From contig BJOX01000021.1 in assembly GCA_009731375.1 (NCBI GenBank), forward strand, positions 733,407 through 797,406: 64,000 nt of DNA, written 5' to 3'. The DNA is from Paulinella micropora (taxonomy: Eukaryota; Cercozoa; Imbricatea; Euglyphida). Under the pieces are notes generated by a model. It made no database searches, was not told the origin of the DNA, and worked only from the letters and a program-made list of their open reading frames with translations. Position numbers and translations under genes: made by a program. The first letter of the stretch is position 1; every line of letters starts with the position of its first letter. Positions 35,371 through 45,492 of this stretch are shown one piece after another.

Positions 35371-37161
35371 CTAATACAAGTCCTGACGACCCAAGGCCAG
35401 CAGTCTCAAGAGGATATTGCGACTGGCGTTCATGTCGCGCCCGTGCTGGAGCGCGCACCACTGGCAGCTATACGTCTTCGCTGCTTTGATGTCTCTCCAC
35501 AGCGCCCCGCATTGCGTACACGCCTGTGTGGTGAACTCCTCGTTGCAGATCAGCACCTTGCATTTACCTACATACTCCCTCTGCAAGTTTAGCAAGCGCT
35601 TGCGGAAATCTGCGTGTCGCCAGGAAAGCAGCTTGCGCTTCGTCTTCCGTGAGATCGTCTTGCCCTTTACCATGCCCGAAGCTCCGAACCAAGGTAGCAC
35701 GACGTAGTCGTGGTTATCGAGCAGCCATCTGGCGGCTTTCTTGTGCACGTCTTGGACCATATTGTAGATCTTGTCACGCACTCGAGTAATAGCGCGCCGC
35801 AGGCGATAGCGGTTCCGCTTCTTGCTGCTGTCCTTAGCCAACAGCGCGACCTTGCTCAGCAGCTTGTCTATGTGCTTCTGCAATCGGTACACGCGTGCAA
35901 TGGATCCGCGGCCCCATTCGGTTATCGCGCCCGAGTCCGCGTGATACATGGTCAGAAAGCTCCTCACGCCCGGGTCGATACTCACTACACACTTGGAATC
36001 AGGTTCTGCAAATTCGCGCTGCCGCTGCTCTATTTCTACCGGTACGTGTAAGTACCATCTACCCAGTGGATCAACCCTCAGGCGCACATCGTACTTGATT
36101 TCAAGTTTCCTGGCTCCAAGCCTACGCTCTTGCTTGCGCCAATCCTTGGAGGTAACTGAGTCTGGCCCCAGGAAGCCAGCGAAAAAACCCCGCTGGCGCC
36201 CCCAAACCCTGTGCGAGATCGCGATCGTAGACCTACGCTCATCCCACTTGCGAAAGCTGACTCTCTTCCAGTGGAAGAACTTGCCCTTCTGGCTAAGATT
36301 GGAGATGGCCGAGGCCCTCGCCGCTTGCAGATCCCGGATGGCCACTGCGCGGATGTCGTAGGGCACGCTGAGAAGCCACGGCCTGGCTCGTACAAATTCA
36401 CTGTCCTCTTGCACAAACCGCAGGCGCAGAGTATCTAAATCGAAATCGCCCAAGCAGCGCATTCTACCGCCCATCTCAGCCCTTCTTTGCTCTCGGCGCT
36501 CCTTTTGTTCTTGACGTTCCCTAGCTTTCCTAGCCTTGATCTCCTCGGGCGTCTCCTCCTCCGGCGCGTCCTTGTCTTTCTGCTCCTGCGGCTTCTCCTC
36601 TTTTTTTCTTCTCTTGTTTTTGGCCTGCTTGTCCTCCTTTTTCTCGTGGCGCCGTCTCTTTTTACTCGCAGCCTGCGTGGGTTGACCCTGCTCCTGCTCC
36701 TCTTCGCTGGGCCAAGGGAAGCGCTCATCCTCTTTTCTCAGCCAGGCCACCGCTGCATTCCAGGTGGTATGAACTGCTCGAAACATCAGCCAGGCCTTGC
36801 GCAGCCAAGCTTGCCTAGCTTCTTTATCCTTGGTCTTCGGGTAGATCCTGCACGTGAGTGTCTTGAGCGGGGGCGTCTTACCTGCTTTCTTGTTCAAACT
36901 AAACTTCTTCTTCTTGGGCTGTTTGTTCTGGGTCTCGTCTGCTTTGGCTGCGTTACGTCGCGCGTTGGCCTGAGTTGGGGGCAGCAGTGCAAGTCGCGAT
37001 TGCCAGGAGGTCTCCTGCGGGCCTTGCTGCGTTGTCGGATTGTACCTTCTGACCGAGCTCCAGGAACCGTTACCAAGGGCCCTGCTCAAGGAAATAGGCA
37101 GGCGGCTTGCGCTTGCTCTGGCCAGGCCACCTCCTGTGTATAGAGGTAACTGCCTAGACAT
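35371..37161 (-). CDS. Fanzor copy B (at least 596 aa; 5' end in gap)
   Basis: Counting from the Met at 37161 the RuvC residues are D396 (SIDPG), E542 (NEEF) and D576 (GRDMNAS), with the zinc ribbon between the last two. The frame stays open upstream of this Met (SARTSGLAGWPREEKV...) into the gap, so the real protein is probably ~650 residues like copy A. Differences from copy A are scattered and conservative (for example NHDY for NHDV), and the frame is intact. This suggests purifying selection or a recent origin. The role is RNA-guided DNA cleavage by family membership. Confidence 0.9.
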   Translation of the reverse strand: MSRQLPLYTGGGLARASASRLPISLSRALGNGSWSSVRRYNPTTQQGPQETSWQSRLALLPPTQANARRNAAKADETQNKQPKKKKFSLNKKAGKTPPLKTLTCRIYPKTKDKEARQAWLRKAWLMFRAVHTTWNAAVAWLRKEDERFPWPSEEEQEQGQPTQAASKKRRRHEKKEDKQAKNKRRKKEEKPQEQKDKDAPEEETPEEIKARKARERQEQKERREQRRAEMGGRMRCLGDFDLDTLRLRFVQEDSEFVRARPWLLSVPYDIRAVAIRDLQAARASAISNLSQKGKFFHWKRVSFRKWDERRSTIAISHRVWGRQRGFFAGFLGPDSVTSKDWRKQERRLGARKLEIKYDVRLRVDPLGRWYLHVPVEIEQRQREFAEPDSKCVVSIDPGVRSFLTMYHADSGAITEWGRGSIARVYRLQKHIDKLLSKVALLAKDSSKKRNRYRLRRAITRVRDKIYNMVQDVHKKAARWLLDNHDYVVLPWFGASGMVKGKTISRKTKRKLLSWRHADFRKRLLNLQREYVGKCKVLICNEEFTTQACTQCGALWRDIKAAKTYSCQWCALQHGRDMNASRNILLRLLALGRQDLY

Positions 37162-37295
37162 GTCTCTGGCGGTCTCGGACCAAAACGGTGCATAATCGTT
37201 CGACGGGGGCTCTGGAGGAGGCTGCGCGGGCCTGAACTTGTTCTCCCGGACCTTTTCTTCTCGTGGCCAACCCGCCAGCCCGCTAGTGCGGGCTG

Positions 37296-37730
37296 NNNNN
37301 NNNNNNNNNNNNNNNNNNNNNNNNNNNNNNNNNNNNNNNNNNNNNNNNNNNNNNNNNNNNNNNNNNNNNNNNNNNNNNNNNNNNNNNNNNNNNNNNNNNN
37401 NNNNNNNNNNNNNNNNNNNNNNNNNNNNNNNNNNNNNNNNNNNNNNNNNNNNNNNNNNNNNNNNNNNNNNNNNNNNNNNNNNNNNNNNNNNNNNNNNNNN
37501 NNNNNNNNNNNNNNNNNNNNNNNNNNNNNNNNNNNNNNNNNNNNNNNNNNNNNNNNNNNNNNNNNNNNNNNNNNNNNNNNNNNNNNNNNNNNNNNNNNNN
37601 NNNNNNNNNNNNNNNNNNNNNNNNNNNNNNNNNNNNNNNNNNNNNNNNNNNNNNNNNNNNNNNNNNNNNNNNNNNNNNNNNNNNNNNNNNNNNNNNNNNN
37701 NNNNNNNNNNNNNNNNNNNNNNNNNNNNNN
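37296..37730. other. Sequence gap (435 N)
   Basis: Unresolved bases hide the left end of Fanzor B and whatever lies before the membrane coiled-coil gene. Confidence 0.99.
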
Positions 37731-37832
37731 CCTCTTTCTCCTAGTAGTTCTTCGGACGGGGGGTTTTGCTCATTTGGTTTCTCTTCCAAAAGGCTGACAA
37801 AAAACACAAATTTCTCGCAGTCCATTTTGCTC

Positions 37833-39131
37833 ATGCTGGTCTTGCTGGCAACCGTAGTGGCAATCTGGGTGCCACTCATTTTTTTGCTCTGGCAAAAAAA
37901 GAATGTATTTGCTGTAGCTGAGTTGCCAGCTAATACAGTCATCAAACCAAAAAGCGCCTTGGATGTCTACGACGCCTTGAACAAAAGTCGCGCGCAGGTA
38001 TCCCTTGGCGGGTCTGAACCATTGGATACATCTAGGCGCTCAGCGTGGGACGAGAAGCAGAGACATGAGCTCTTGCGGAGCTTGCAAGAAGAGGAGACAC
38101 GCTTGCGTCGGAAATTTGAGGTCGAAGTCAAACGCAGGACCGAGCAGCACTATGCGTCCCTGGCGAGAGAGCAGGCAAAGCTAAAGAGGCTCTGGGAGGA
38201 AGAACGGGAGCATCTGAGGCAGCAGCAGGAGCTTCGACGCCTGGAACAGGCCGAGCACGCCCAGCGCCTTGCTAAGCTCAAGGCACAAGAGCTCCAGCAT
38301 AAGGAGGAAGCGCACCAGTTGGCTGAACAAAAACTACAGCTTGCGGCCTACAGCCGTGCGAGTGAGAGTGAGCTGGCGGCAGCGCGCGAGAGGTGCGAAC
38401 AGGCCAGGCGCGCCGAACAAGCCCGGCTTGCTGAGCTGGCACGACGGAAGGAGGCACTGGACTTGCGGGAGCGATTTCTCGAACAAAAGCAGACGGCGCT
38501 CCAGGCGCAGCAAGCGGCGGATCGGGATAAGCTGCAGGCAGAACAAGGCCGCCGCGAGAGTCTGCAAGCTTGGCAGCAGAACCAACAGCTAGCCATCCTG
38601 CGAGTGCAACACTTTGAGCTAGCAAGGCGGCACGAAGATCTTGGTCGGCGAGAACGGAAGCTCGAGCAGCAAGAGGCGGACGTGCAGCGACGGGCTAAAA
38701 GTGCCGCCCAAGCTAAAATCCAGGCCAAGAGAAGCGAGGAGAGAGCACAGCAAGCCCGCAAGGAACAGGAGGCCCTTTCTTTAGTCTGGCAGGAACAGCT
38801 GAAAGCAGCAGCCACAGCGCCAAATGGCAGAGCAAGCAGCAGTAGCGCTGCCAGCGACGGTGTTGGCAATCGCGTTGTTGATGCAGAAGATATCACGATT
38901 TTTGTGCGACAACACACAACCGCGTGCCAAACTCGACGGCGGGCTCCGCTACTGGCGGTGTTTCCGGGCGAGCGCTTGTACCACACTAATGCACAATGCC
39001 GCCACGTGCTCGGCAAAAACGTGTATCCTCGGATCTATCACCCTGAAAATCGAGAAAACTATTTGCTTGCACAGCACAGCTTGCAGCACTGCCCGGCCTG
39101 CGAGTGTCTAGCGCATTCCGCGGGGTTGTAA
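37833..39131 (+). CDS. Single-pass membrane coiled-coil protein with C-terminal metal-binding motif (432 aa)
   Basis: The ATG at 37833 opens directly with a membrane segment (residues 1-22, LVLLATVVAIWVPLIFLLW). Residues ~65-315 are an almost uninterrupted Glu/Arg/Gln/Ala-rich coiled coil. The C-terminal ~85 residues hold YHTNAQCRHVLG and HCPACECL, an H-x4-C ... C-x2-C-x-C arrangement like small zinc-binding domains of the Ada or 'H-x-C...C-x-C' type. The likely role is a membrane-anchored tether or scaffold; this is inference. Fragments of this gene occur at 34860-35090 (start), 44750-45230 and 63852-63940 (end), so it has been duplicated repeatedly. The shared A/T-rich 3' segment follows at 39268. 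Confidence 0.75.
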   Translation: MLVLLATVVAIWVPLIFLLWQKKNVFAVAELPANTVIKPKSALDVYDALNKSRAQVSLGGSEPLDTSRRSAWDEKQRHELLRSLQEEETRLRRKFEVEVKRRTEQHYASLAREQAKLKRLWEEEREHLRQQQELRRLEQAEHAQRLAKLKAQELQHKEEAHQLAEQKLQLAAYSRASESELAAARERCEQARRAEQARLAELARRKEALDLRERFLEQKQTALQAQQAADRDKLQAEQGRRESLQAWQQNQQLAILRVQHFELARRHEDLGRRERKLEQQEADVQRRAKSAAQAKIQAKRSEERAQQARKEQEALSLVWQEQLKAAATAPNGRASSSSAASDGVGNRVVDAEDITIFVRQHTTACQTRRRAPLLAVFPGERLYHTNAQCRHVLGKNVYPRIYHPENRENYLLAQHSLQHCPACECLAHSAGL

Positions 39132-39267
39132 TCTTGCGTGAAATTAAAAGCTTGCTGCTGACAGGTGACGACACGGGGTTACGACGGTATTTCTACAAGC
39201 CGGGTCGCATGCGATCATCGGCTGTTATGAAAATCGATGGGATTTGTTGTAATTTTGAATTTTCTGT

Positions 39268-39375
39268 AAACCGTCTTCTTAATAGCTTTGTATCCTCATT
39301 TGATTAAAATTTTTTTTATGTTGTCAAAGACTTTGTCGAGCTATTAAAACATATTTTAATGATAAAAAGAACCGG
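39268..39375 (+). repeat. Shared A/T-rich 3' segment
   Basis: GTAAACCGTCTTCTTAATAG ... TTAAAACATATTTTAATGA. Copies also lie downstream of the duplicated fragment at 44750-45230 (45364-45475) and at 29897, 55098 and 63655. Confidence 0.8.
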
Positions 39376-39539
39376 ACAGGCCCGGGGGGGCAAGCCCTGC
39401 CCGAGGTGGACAGCGCCAAGACTTGCTGGAAGGTGACTAGCCGCTCGCGCTCGGCTTGGGGGGACTGCTACCACGACGCCAGAGGGATTAATAGGTTTCT
39501 GTCAACGTTTTTCAGCCCGAGCTTCACTCGGAAGAGATC

Positions 39540-39667
39540 GGGGGCCGGGGAAGGGGGGAGGGGGACGGGAGGAGAAAGCGGGGAGGGGGGAACGGCGAGG
39601 GGGAAAACGGGGGGGGTGGGGGGGGGAGCGTTCCCCCCCCCCCCCCCCCCCCCCCCCNNNNNNNNNN

Positions 39668-39699
<32 letters not shown>

Positions 39700-39950
39700 C
39701 CCCCCCCCCCCCCCCCTCCCCCGGTGACTTTCTTTTCCCTGGGGAGAGTTTTTCCCCCTCGGGGGACATTCCTTTTTCCGGAGGGAGTTTCCCCCCCCCG
39801 GGGATGTCCCTTCTGCTCCTCCCGCACGCGCTTTCAAGGAGGACCTGCTTCGGCCGCCCCAAAGGCTGCTCCAGCGCTATTTATTTTGTGTTTTTCAGCG
39901 CTTCAAGGGGGGTGTGTACCGCTGGCAGGCGACCATCGTCTGACATGAAA
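39540..39950. repeat. G-rich block, poly-C/poly-G gap and foldback end
   Basis: GGGGGAG-rich sequence, poly-C, a 10-N gap (39658-39667), poly-G, poly-C, then CCCCGGGG blocks and the foldback terminal segment (CTCCCGCACGCGCTTTCAAG ... GACCATCGTCTGACATGAAA). No gene. Confidence 0.8.
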
Positions 39951-40018
39951 CCGTCTTCTTAATAGCGGTGTGTCCTCAGTCGCTAGGTCTGATGTATGCT
40001 TTCTTCAAGAAAAAGAAT

Positions 40019-40073
40019 TTTAATAAAGGTTTGACAAACTCAATGTGCTTTGGCATACTAAATGCCTCAACCA
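40019..40073. repeat. Short dispersed repeat (AATAAA / GACAAACTCAATG)
   Basis: TTTAATAAAGGTTTGACAAA followed by CTCAATGTGCTTTGGCATAC; near copies at 53818-53872 and 62636-62691, where they abut Fanzor right ends. Confidence 0.75.
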
Positions 40074-40159
40074 GCGGATTTTGTCTCAGGGTGGCAGGTG
40101 GTAGAAAACAAGCAGAAGGGGGGTAGGGGAGGGAAGAGGGGGCACCGTCCCCCTTAGGG

Positions 40160-40171
40160 TTTCTCGTCCCC

Positions 40172-40230
<59 letters not shown>

Positions 40231-40262
40231 NNNNNNNNNNCACCCCGCTGGCGCGGGCTGGA
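40160..40262. repeat. Long poly-C, 10-N gap and half of a double-hairpin element
   Basis: About 60 C, Ns at 40231-40240, then ACCCCGCTGGCGCGGGCT (hairpin 1 variant, 40242-40259). The poly-C is probably an expanded hairpin-2 arm. Confidence 0.75.
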
Positions 40263-40357
40263 ATGGAGAAAAAGGGTTGTTCAAGAAGAAGATTCTTCGA
40301 TAAAGATTTTCTTGATTAATAAATCTAACCTTGTGAACGCAAAGCTTCAGAGAATTC

Positions 40358-40600
40358 TTAGATGGTGTGCGGGCTGCCCATGCTGTTTCGGGCCAGCTGT
40401 GTGCGTTCGCTTGCTACTTGCTCATATTCTGCCGTGCCCTGGCGCACCAAGCCGCTCGGCTCGTCAAGTGGGTACAGATACATGTCGGCCCCCAGCACCT
40501 CTGCCCCCAAGGTTGCCTCCAACTCCGATTTGCGTTGCAGCTCGTCACCCAACGCCCAGCGGTTCTTGGCCACGAGGGCTGCTGCCTCCTCGTGACTCAC
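40358..40600 (-). pseudogene. C-terminal gene fragment
   Basis: The frame encodes KNRWALGDELQRKSELEATL ... DMYLYPLDEPSGLVRQGTAE, which looks coding but has no ATG; an in-frame stop lies just upstream, next to the 3' end of the gene at 40605. A diverged copy of its end is at 31741-31830. No family recognised. Confidence 0.45.
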
Positions 40601-40604
40601 CGTG

Positions 40605-41624
40605 TCAAGATTGAAATTTTTTCAGAATTGCAAGCAGTGAAGTCGCTTTGCTGAGCTGCTTTTCTTTTTCTTTGATTTCGCCTTGCAGGTCAGTTAGCCT
40701 TTGCTCGTCAGTTGTGACAGGGGCATTGGACGACTCCATCCATCCGAAGTTGATATTAGCGTCCCCATCGTTCCTTTCTTCTATTTGTTTCTTTTTTTGT
40801 TTCAAGTTCTGTAGCTCTTGTTGGAGAAGCCTCGATTTGTCGGTTAAGCTGTCGAATGTATCGGCACGCCCCTTTGGTTCTAGAAGCTGTCCAACATATT
40901 CAAGTAGCAGCTTTTGCTCAGCCAGCCTCGACGGTAGTTCGTCGGGAGATTTGGCCTCTTTCAACAAACTCTGGCATTGTAGCGCGATCTTGACGTGTAA
41001 GTCGATTGCGTGTTGAAGTTGCAGCAGATTTTGCTTGGGCTCTGTCTTTTGGATGTAAAAAACACGGTCTTTCAAGTCCGATCCGGCTGCGATGATGTGA
41101 GTAAAAGCTGTGAAGCTGGCGGGAAGTTCGGCGGGCTGTATTTTCTGTGTTATTTCTCGATAGACGACAAGAGGATTGTCCTTCGTCTTGTCCCTGATAA
41201 AACTATCCCACAACTCCCTTTTTTGTAAACCTTTATGTTGCTCGCTGAATTGGGTAAGCCTTGCCGCCAGACAATCCACGTCATACGACTTTTTTAGTGC
41301 TCTACTATATGGGTTTGCTATGATACAAAATACGCCCTTTTTGTCTAATATTTGCTGCAGTGCAATCGTCGGATCTTCTGTTTGGGCAAGATTCCCCACG
41401 AACTGTGTGAGGAAATCCTCCAGTTTTATAACAAACATGGCTTGGAAAAGCAGAAAATCGGATCTAAATAGATCACTATATTTCTGTAAAATCTGCCGCC
41501 AACGGGGAATGTCGTCTCCTTCGTAGTTCTCGAGCTTTTTCAACTCTGCTACTGTAGACACTGGCAGCTGTAGTGGTTGGGTTTGCTTGCATTTTGGGCA
41601 ATTTGTGGGCACGCTTTGCGCCAT
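40605..41624 (-). CDS. Hypothetical helical protein with N-terminal CxxC (339 aa)
   Basis: The ATG at 41624 gives MAQSVPTNCPKCKQTQPLQL, a C-x2-C knuckle near the start. The remainder is mainly helical, with predicted coiled coil at residues ~275-335 (KSRLLQQELQNLKQKKKQIE; KEKEKQLSKATS). No second CxxC is seen, so a zinc site would need a partner. Third-position GC is lower than in the F-box or surface-protein genes, suggesting a different age or expression class. No known family is recognised. The 5' side runs into a 314-N gap (41687-42000). Confidence 0.7.
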   Translation of the reverse strand: MAQSVPTNCPKCKQTQPLQLPVSTVAELKKLENYEGDDIPRWRQILQKYSDLFRSDFLLFQAMFVIKLEDFLTQFVGNLAQTEDPTIALQQILDKKGVFCIIANPYSRALKKSYDVDCLAARLTQFSEQHKGLQKRELWDSFIRDKTKDNPLVVYREITQKIQPAELPASFTAFTHIIAAGSDLKDRVFYIQKTEPKQNLLQLQHAIDLHVKIALQCQSLLKEAKSPDELPSRLAEQKLLLEYVGQLLEPKGRADTFDSLTDKSRLLQQELQNLKQKKKQIEERNDGDANINFGWMESSNAPVTTDEQRLTDLQGEIKEKEKQLSKATSLLAILKKFQS

Positions 41625-42001
41625 TCTCTTTTACTTTATTGGGTTTAATGAGGGCTGCCCTTGCTCTTTTCTTCTTCCTCCCCCCCNNNNNNNNNNNNNN
41701 NNNNNNNNNNNNNNNNNNNNNNNNNNNNNNNNNNNNNNNNNNNNNNNNNNNNNNNNNNNNNNNNNNNNNNNNNNNNNNNNNNNNNNNNNNNNNNNNNNNN
41801 NNNNNNNNNNNNNNNNNNNNNNNNNNNNNNNNNNNNNNNNNNNNNNNNNNNNNNNNNNNNNNNNNNNNNNNNNNNNNNNNNNNNNNNNNNNNNNNNNNNN
41901 NNNNNNNNNNNNNNNNNNNNNNNNNNNNNNNNNNNNNNNNNNNNNNNNNNNNNNNNNNNNNNNNNNNNNNNNNNNNNNNNNNNNNNNNNNNNNNNNNNNN
42001 C

Positions 42002-42250
42002 CCCCCCCCTTTTTCCCCCCCCCCCCCCCCCCGTTTCCCCCTCTCCCCCGCGCGCTGGCGTACCAGCTAGGTGTAAGTTTTCTGCTACGGCCTAGACGTC
42101 AATCGCGATCCCCCTGGTCGGCCTCTACTGGTACCGGAAGGCGGAAGGATATAGCTAAGACAGATCATGAGCAAGCGGCGTACTGGCTCTCTCGGGCGGC
42201 CGAGCTTGGCAGCTCGTTTGCACAGGGAGAACTGGCTTGTATGTGTGCCG
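42002..42250 (+). pseudogene. Sel1-repeat gene fragment after a gap
   Basis: After poly-C, the frame reads ...DHEQAAYWLSRAAELGSSFAQGELACMCAG, one clear Sel1 repeat (A-x2-W-L-x-x-A-A-E-L-G). It ends by running into the 3' end of the kinase-like gene on the other strand. The 5' part lies in the gap. Confidence 0.6.
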
Positions 42251-42256
42251 GAAGAC

Positions 42257-43672
42257 TCATTGGTTTTTTCTGCGCTTGTTTGCGGGCGACGACACTGGAC
42301 TCACAGAACCGCCCGCGCAACTGGCCTCTGAAAGTTGCCCGGCAAAGGCGGCGGCGAGGGCTAGCTGCAAAACCTCAAGGGCCAGATAGCGTAGCAATGT
42401 AATGTCCTTAATAAACTGGACTGTTCCCTGCAGAAAATGAAATTTACGGCAGTCACTGTATCTTAGCAACTTTTGCTTCTGCAGGTAGGATTCAGCCAGC
42501 GTAATGTTTTCATTGAGCTCCTTGTGCCAAACAGACATGTTGCAGGGCCATACCGCCTTTGCTTGCTGCAAGTAATCAAATACAGAAAACAAGGGACCAA
42601 TCTTGGTGTTCTCTAGGTCGGCCCACCACAGCGCGCACGCCAGCAACAATTCCTTCTTCGTGGGCGCCTCTGATATTCGGAGAATTTGTTTTAGCCGATC
42701 GTAGGGTATATCCGGCAAAAATGTTCTTTTCCAGGCCTGTGTCTGAATCCAAGAACTCGTGTACACTGCCCAGCAGCACACGCGGTTGCTGAAGTCTACC
42801 ACTTCTCTGACTAGTACTTTTTTTTTTCGCAGGCTGGCCCTTGTGTGATCTAGAAATTCACAAATTTGTATGTGCCTCCGTGGTTTGGGCTCGAGCTTCA
42901 GCACCGCCAGGCGTTTGTGGTCAAAGTCAATGAAGCGGAACTGCAGTTGTTCGTCCACGAGCACGTTCCACTCCGCCAGGTCCCAGTATAGGATGCAAGC
43001 GGCGGCCAACTCACCCAAGAACCGGTGCACGTCGCGAGACCAATTGTCCCAGAAATTACTGGGGAATTCAGGCGAATCTTTAGAGAACTGGCCGTCGGTC
43101 GGCCGTTTGCCGGCGTAGGGCATGCAGAACCAATAACTGCTGTCTACCACAAATACGCGTTCTACGGCAGGAACCAGCTCCGGTATGATGTTGCACAAGT
43201 GTGCTTGTACCTCCACGTCTATCAGTCCCGGCTTTTTCCCGATGCGTTTGAAGACGTGCCAGTTGCTTTTGGATGAACCTTCTGCCTCGGGGTACGCTGG
43301 GAAAACATTGTCTTCGTCCCACTCTTTTTGGCAGTATAATTCTCTAAATTTTTGAAACGCTTTGTGCCTGTAACGTTTGCATTTAAATTCGGGGATCGGG
43401 TCATTTACCTGGTATAATTCCGGCTCTTTGGCTGACAGCTTCGGCTCTTTGCCCTCTTGTGCAATATGTACAGCATCCATCTTCAGCGGCTTACATACCG
43501 TTTCTCCGTCAGTCTCGGTCAATTTGTCCAGCTCCGACAAGACTTTGTCAGTGATGACCTTTTTGTTCTTTTCCAACGTCTCTGCCAAGTGTTGCAGCAA
43601 ATCCCCTACGCCTCGGGGCCGGTGGTGACGAGGGCAGAAGATTGCGTCAGATGGTAAGTCTGTACCCTGCAT
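42257..43672 (-). CDS. Divergent protein-kinase-like protein (471 aa)
   Basis: The first ATG is at 43672 (MQGTDLPSDAIFCP); a TTG lies 16 codons upstream. The centre has a kinase catalytic-loop pattern, YWDLAEWNVLVDE with D231 and N236, followed 13 residues later by FIDFDHKR with D249, the metal-binding Asp. These correspond to the HRD/N and DFG motifs, in the variant form seen in atypical kinases and kinase-fold phosphotransferases. A candidate beta-3 Lys is not obvious. The C-terminal ~200 residues are helical and end in a basic KRRKNQ tail. Substrate is unknown. A broken second copy lies at 50300-51060. Confidence 0.7.
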   Translation of the reverse strand: MQGTDLPSDAIFCPRHHRPRGVGDLLQHLAETLEKNKKVITDKVLSELDKLTETDGETVCKPLKMDAVHIAQEGKEPKLSAKEPELYQVNDPIPEFKCKRYRHKAFQKFRELYCQKEWDEDNVFPAYPEAEGSSKSNWHVFKRIGKKPGLIDVEVQAHLCNIIPELVPAVERVFVVDSSYWFCMPYAGKRPTDGQFSKDSPEFPSNFWDNWSRDVHRFLGELAAACILYWDLAEWNVLVDEQLQFRFIDFDHKRLAVLKLEPKPRRHIQICEFLDHTRASLRKKKVLVREVVDFSNRVCCWAVYTSSWIQTQAWKRTFLPDIPYDRLKQILRISEAPTKKELLLACALWWADLENTKIGPLFSVFDYLQQAKAVWPCNMSVWHKELNENITLAESYLQKQKLLRYSDCRKFHFLQGTVQFIKDITLLRYLALEVLQLALAAAFAGQLSEASCAGGSVSPVSSPANKRRKNQ

Positions 43673-43869
43673 TTTCGGAAGGGCAAGCGGCGAAAGGGAA
43701 AAATGGTCCTTCTGCCGCAATTGTGTGGTTTTCCTCTCCGTTTTTTTTTTGTTTCCTATTTTTTACAATCTGTCGTTTTTCTCCGTGCAGGGCGGCACCT
43801 TCTCCTCACCTTTTTGTTTTAACCTCACACATCCTCTCCCCCCCCCCTCCCCCCCCTCTCTCTCCAAAA

Positions 43870-44113
43870 CAGGCAAGAAATATCGTGCCTAACAATATAC
43901 GGGAGAGTGGCGGCCGAGGTCTTGAAATACGTCCATCAGGGGAAAACCCGCGTGCAGACCGTCTTGCTCGGCAAAGTCACCAACGAAGCGTTCCAAGAGG
44001 CCGTGCTTGCCGCCTACCTCTGGCAATTTCGGCTGGCTCGCGGCCCTGACCGACGCCCAAATGTGCTTGGCTGACCTGTACCTTTATGGGACAGAGGATG
44101 CCCCCCCCCCCCC
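43870..44113 (+). pseudogene. Sel1-repeat fragment before a large gap
   Basis: Pieces encode VLKYVHQGKTRVQTVLLGK and DAQMCLADLYLYGTEDAPP in different frames, the latter matching the Sel1 fragment at 46984-47285. It is cut by poly-C and a 589-N gap (44114-44702). Confidence 0.5.
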
Positions 44114-44749
44114 NNNNNNNNNNNNNNNNNNNNNNNNNNNNNNNNNNNNNNNNNNNNNNNNNNNNNNNNNNNNNNNNNNNNNNNNNNNNNNNNNNNNNNN
44201 NNNNNNNNNNNNNNNNNNNNNNNNNNNNNNNNNNNNNNNNNNNNNNNNNNNNNNNNNNNNNNNNNNNNNNNNNNNNNNNNNNNNNNNNNNNNNNNNNNNN
44301 NNNNNNNNNNNNNNNNNNNNNNNNNNNNNNNNNNNNNNNNNNNNNNNNNNNNNNNNNNNNNNNNNNNNNNNNNNNNNNNNNNNNNNNNNNNNNNNNNNNN
44401 NNNNNNNNNNNNNNNNNNNNNNNNNNNNNNNNNNNNNNNNNNNNNNNNNNNNNNNNNNNNNNNNNNNNNNNNNNNNNNNNNNNNNNNNNNNNNNNNNNNN
44501 NNNNNNNNNNNNNNNNNNNNNNNNNNNNNNNNNNNNNNNNNNNNNNNNNNNNNNNNNNNNNNNNNNNNNNNNNNNNNNNNNNNNNNNNNNNNNNNNNNNN
44601 NNNNNNNNNNNNNNNNNNNNNNNNNNNNNNNNNNNNNNNNNNNNNNNNNNNNNNNNNNNNNNNNNNNNNNNNNNNNNNNNNNNNNNNNNNNNNNNNNNNN
44701 NNGAAGGGGGGGGGGGGGGGGGGGTTGCGGGGGGGCCTGCCCCCCCGGC

Positions 44750-45228
44750 GCGAACGGAAGCTCGAGCAGCAAGAGGCGGACGTGCAGCGACGGGCTAAAA
44801 GTGCCGCCCAAGCTAGAATCCAGGCCGAGAGAAGCGAGGAGAGAGCACAGCAAGCCCGCAAGGAACAGGAGCCCTTTCCTTAGTCTGGCAGGAACAGCTG
44901 AAAGCAGCAGCCACAGCGCCAAATGGCAGAGCAAGCAGCAGTAGCGCTGCCAGCGACGGTGTTGGCAATTGCGTCGTTGATGCAGGAGATATCACGATTT
45001 TTGTGCGACAACACACGATCGCGTGCCAAACGCGACGGCGGGCTCCGCTACTGGCGGTGTTTCCGGGCGAGCGCTTGTACCACACTAATGCACAATCCGC
45101 TACGTGCTCGGGAAAAACGTGTATCCTCGGATCTATCACCCTGAAAATCGAGAAAACTATTTGCTTGCACAGCACAGCTTGCAGCACTGCCCGGCCTGCG
45201 AGTGTCTAGCGCAATCCGCGGGGTTGTA
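44750..45228 (+). pseudogene. C-terminal fragment of the membrane coiled-coil gene
   Basis: Nearly identical to bases ~38654-39131, encoding RERKLEQQEADVQRRAKSAA onward to the Cys-rich end. Small deletions (near 44868 and 45095) shift the frame, so it is not translated as in the parent gene. The copied segment continues through the shared A/T-rich 3' segment (45364-45475). Confidence 0.8.
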
Positions 45229-45354
45229 ATCTTGCGTGAAATTAAAAGCTTGCTGCTGACAGGTGACGACACGGGGTTACGACGGTATTTCTACAAGCCG
45301 GGTCGCATGCGATCATCGGCTCTATAAAAATCGATGGGATTTGTTGTGATTTTG

Positions 45355-45492
45355 AATTTTCTGTAAACCGTCTTCTTAATAGCTTTGTGTCCTCATTTGA
45401 TTAAAAATTTTTTATGTTGTCAAAGACTTTGTCGAGCTATTAAAACATATTTTAATAATGAAAAGAACCTAACAGGCCCGGGGGGGGGGGGC
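45355..45492 (+). repeat. Shared A/T-rich 3' segment leading into a gap
   Basis: Copy of 39268-39375, ending in CCCGGGGGGGGGGG and a 321-N gap (45493-45813). The poly-G is probably the start of a double-hairpin element. Confidence 0.75.

Larger units (their letters stand above)
35187..37295 (-). mobile_element. Fanzor element copy B (left part in gap)
   Basis: The right end is AGATTGGATTGAAATCTT at 35187, the guide-RNA-like region runs to 35370, and the gene runs up to 37295, where the N-terminal double-hairpin element enters a 435-N gap (37296-37730). Confidence 0.75.

Noticed and set aside
40578-40600. GTGAGT...GCAG as a 22-nt intron linking the genes at 40605 and 40358
   Set aside because: Too short for a spliceosomal intron and not needed by either frame.
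43977-44934. Several 260-300 residue frames spanning 44114-44702
   Set aside because: Almost entirely Ns; no evidence for coding.
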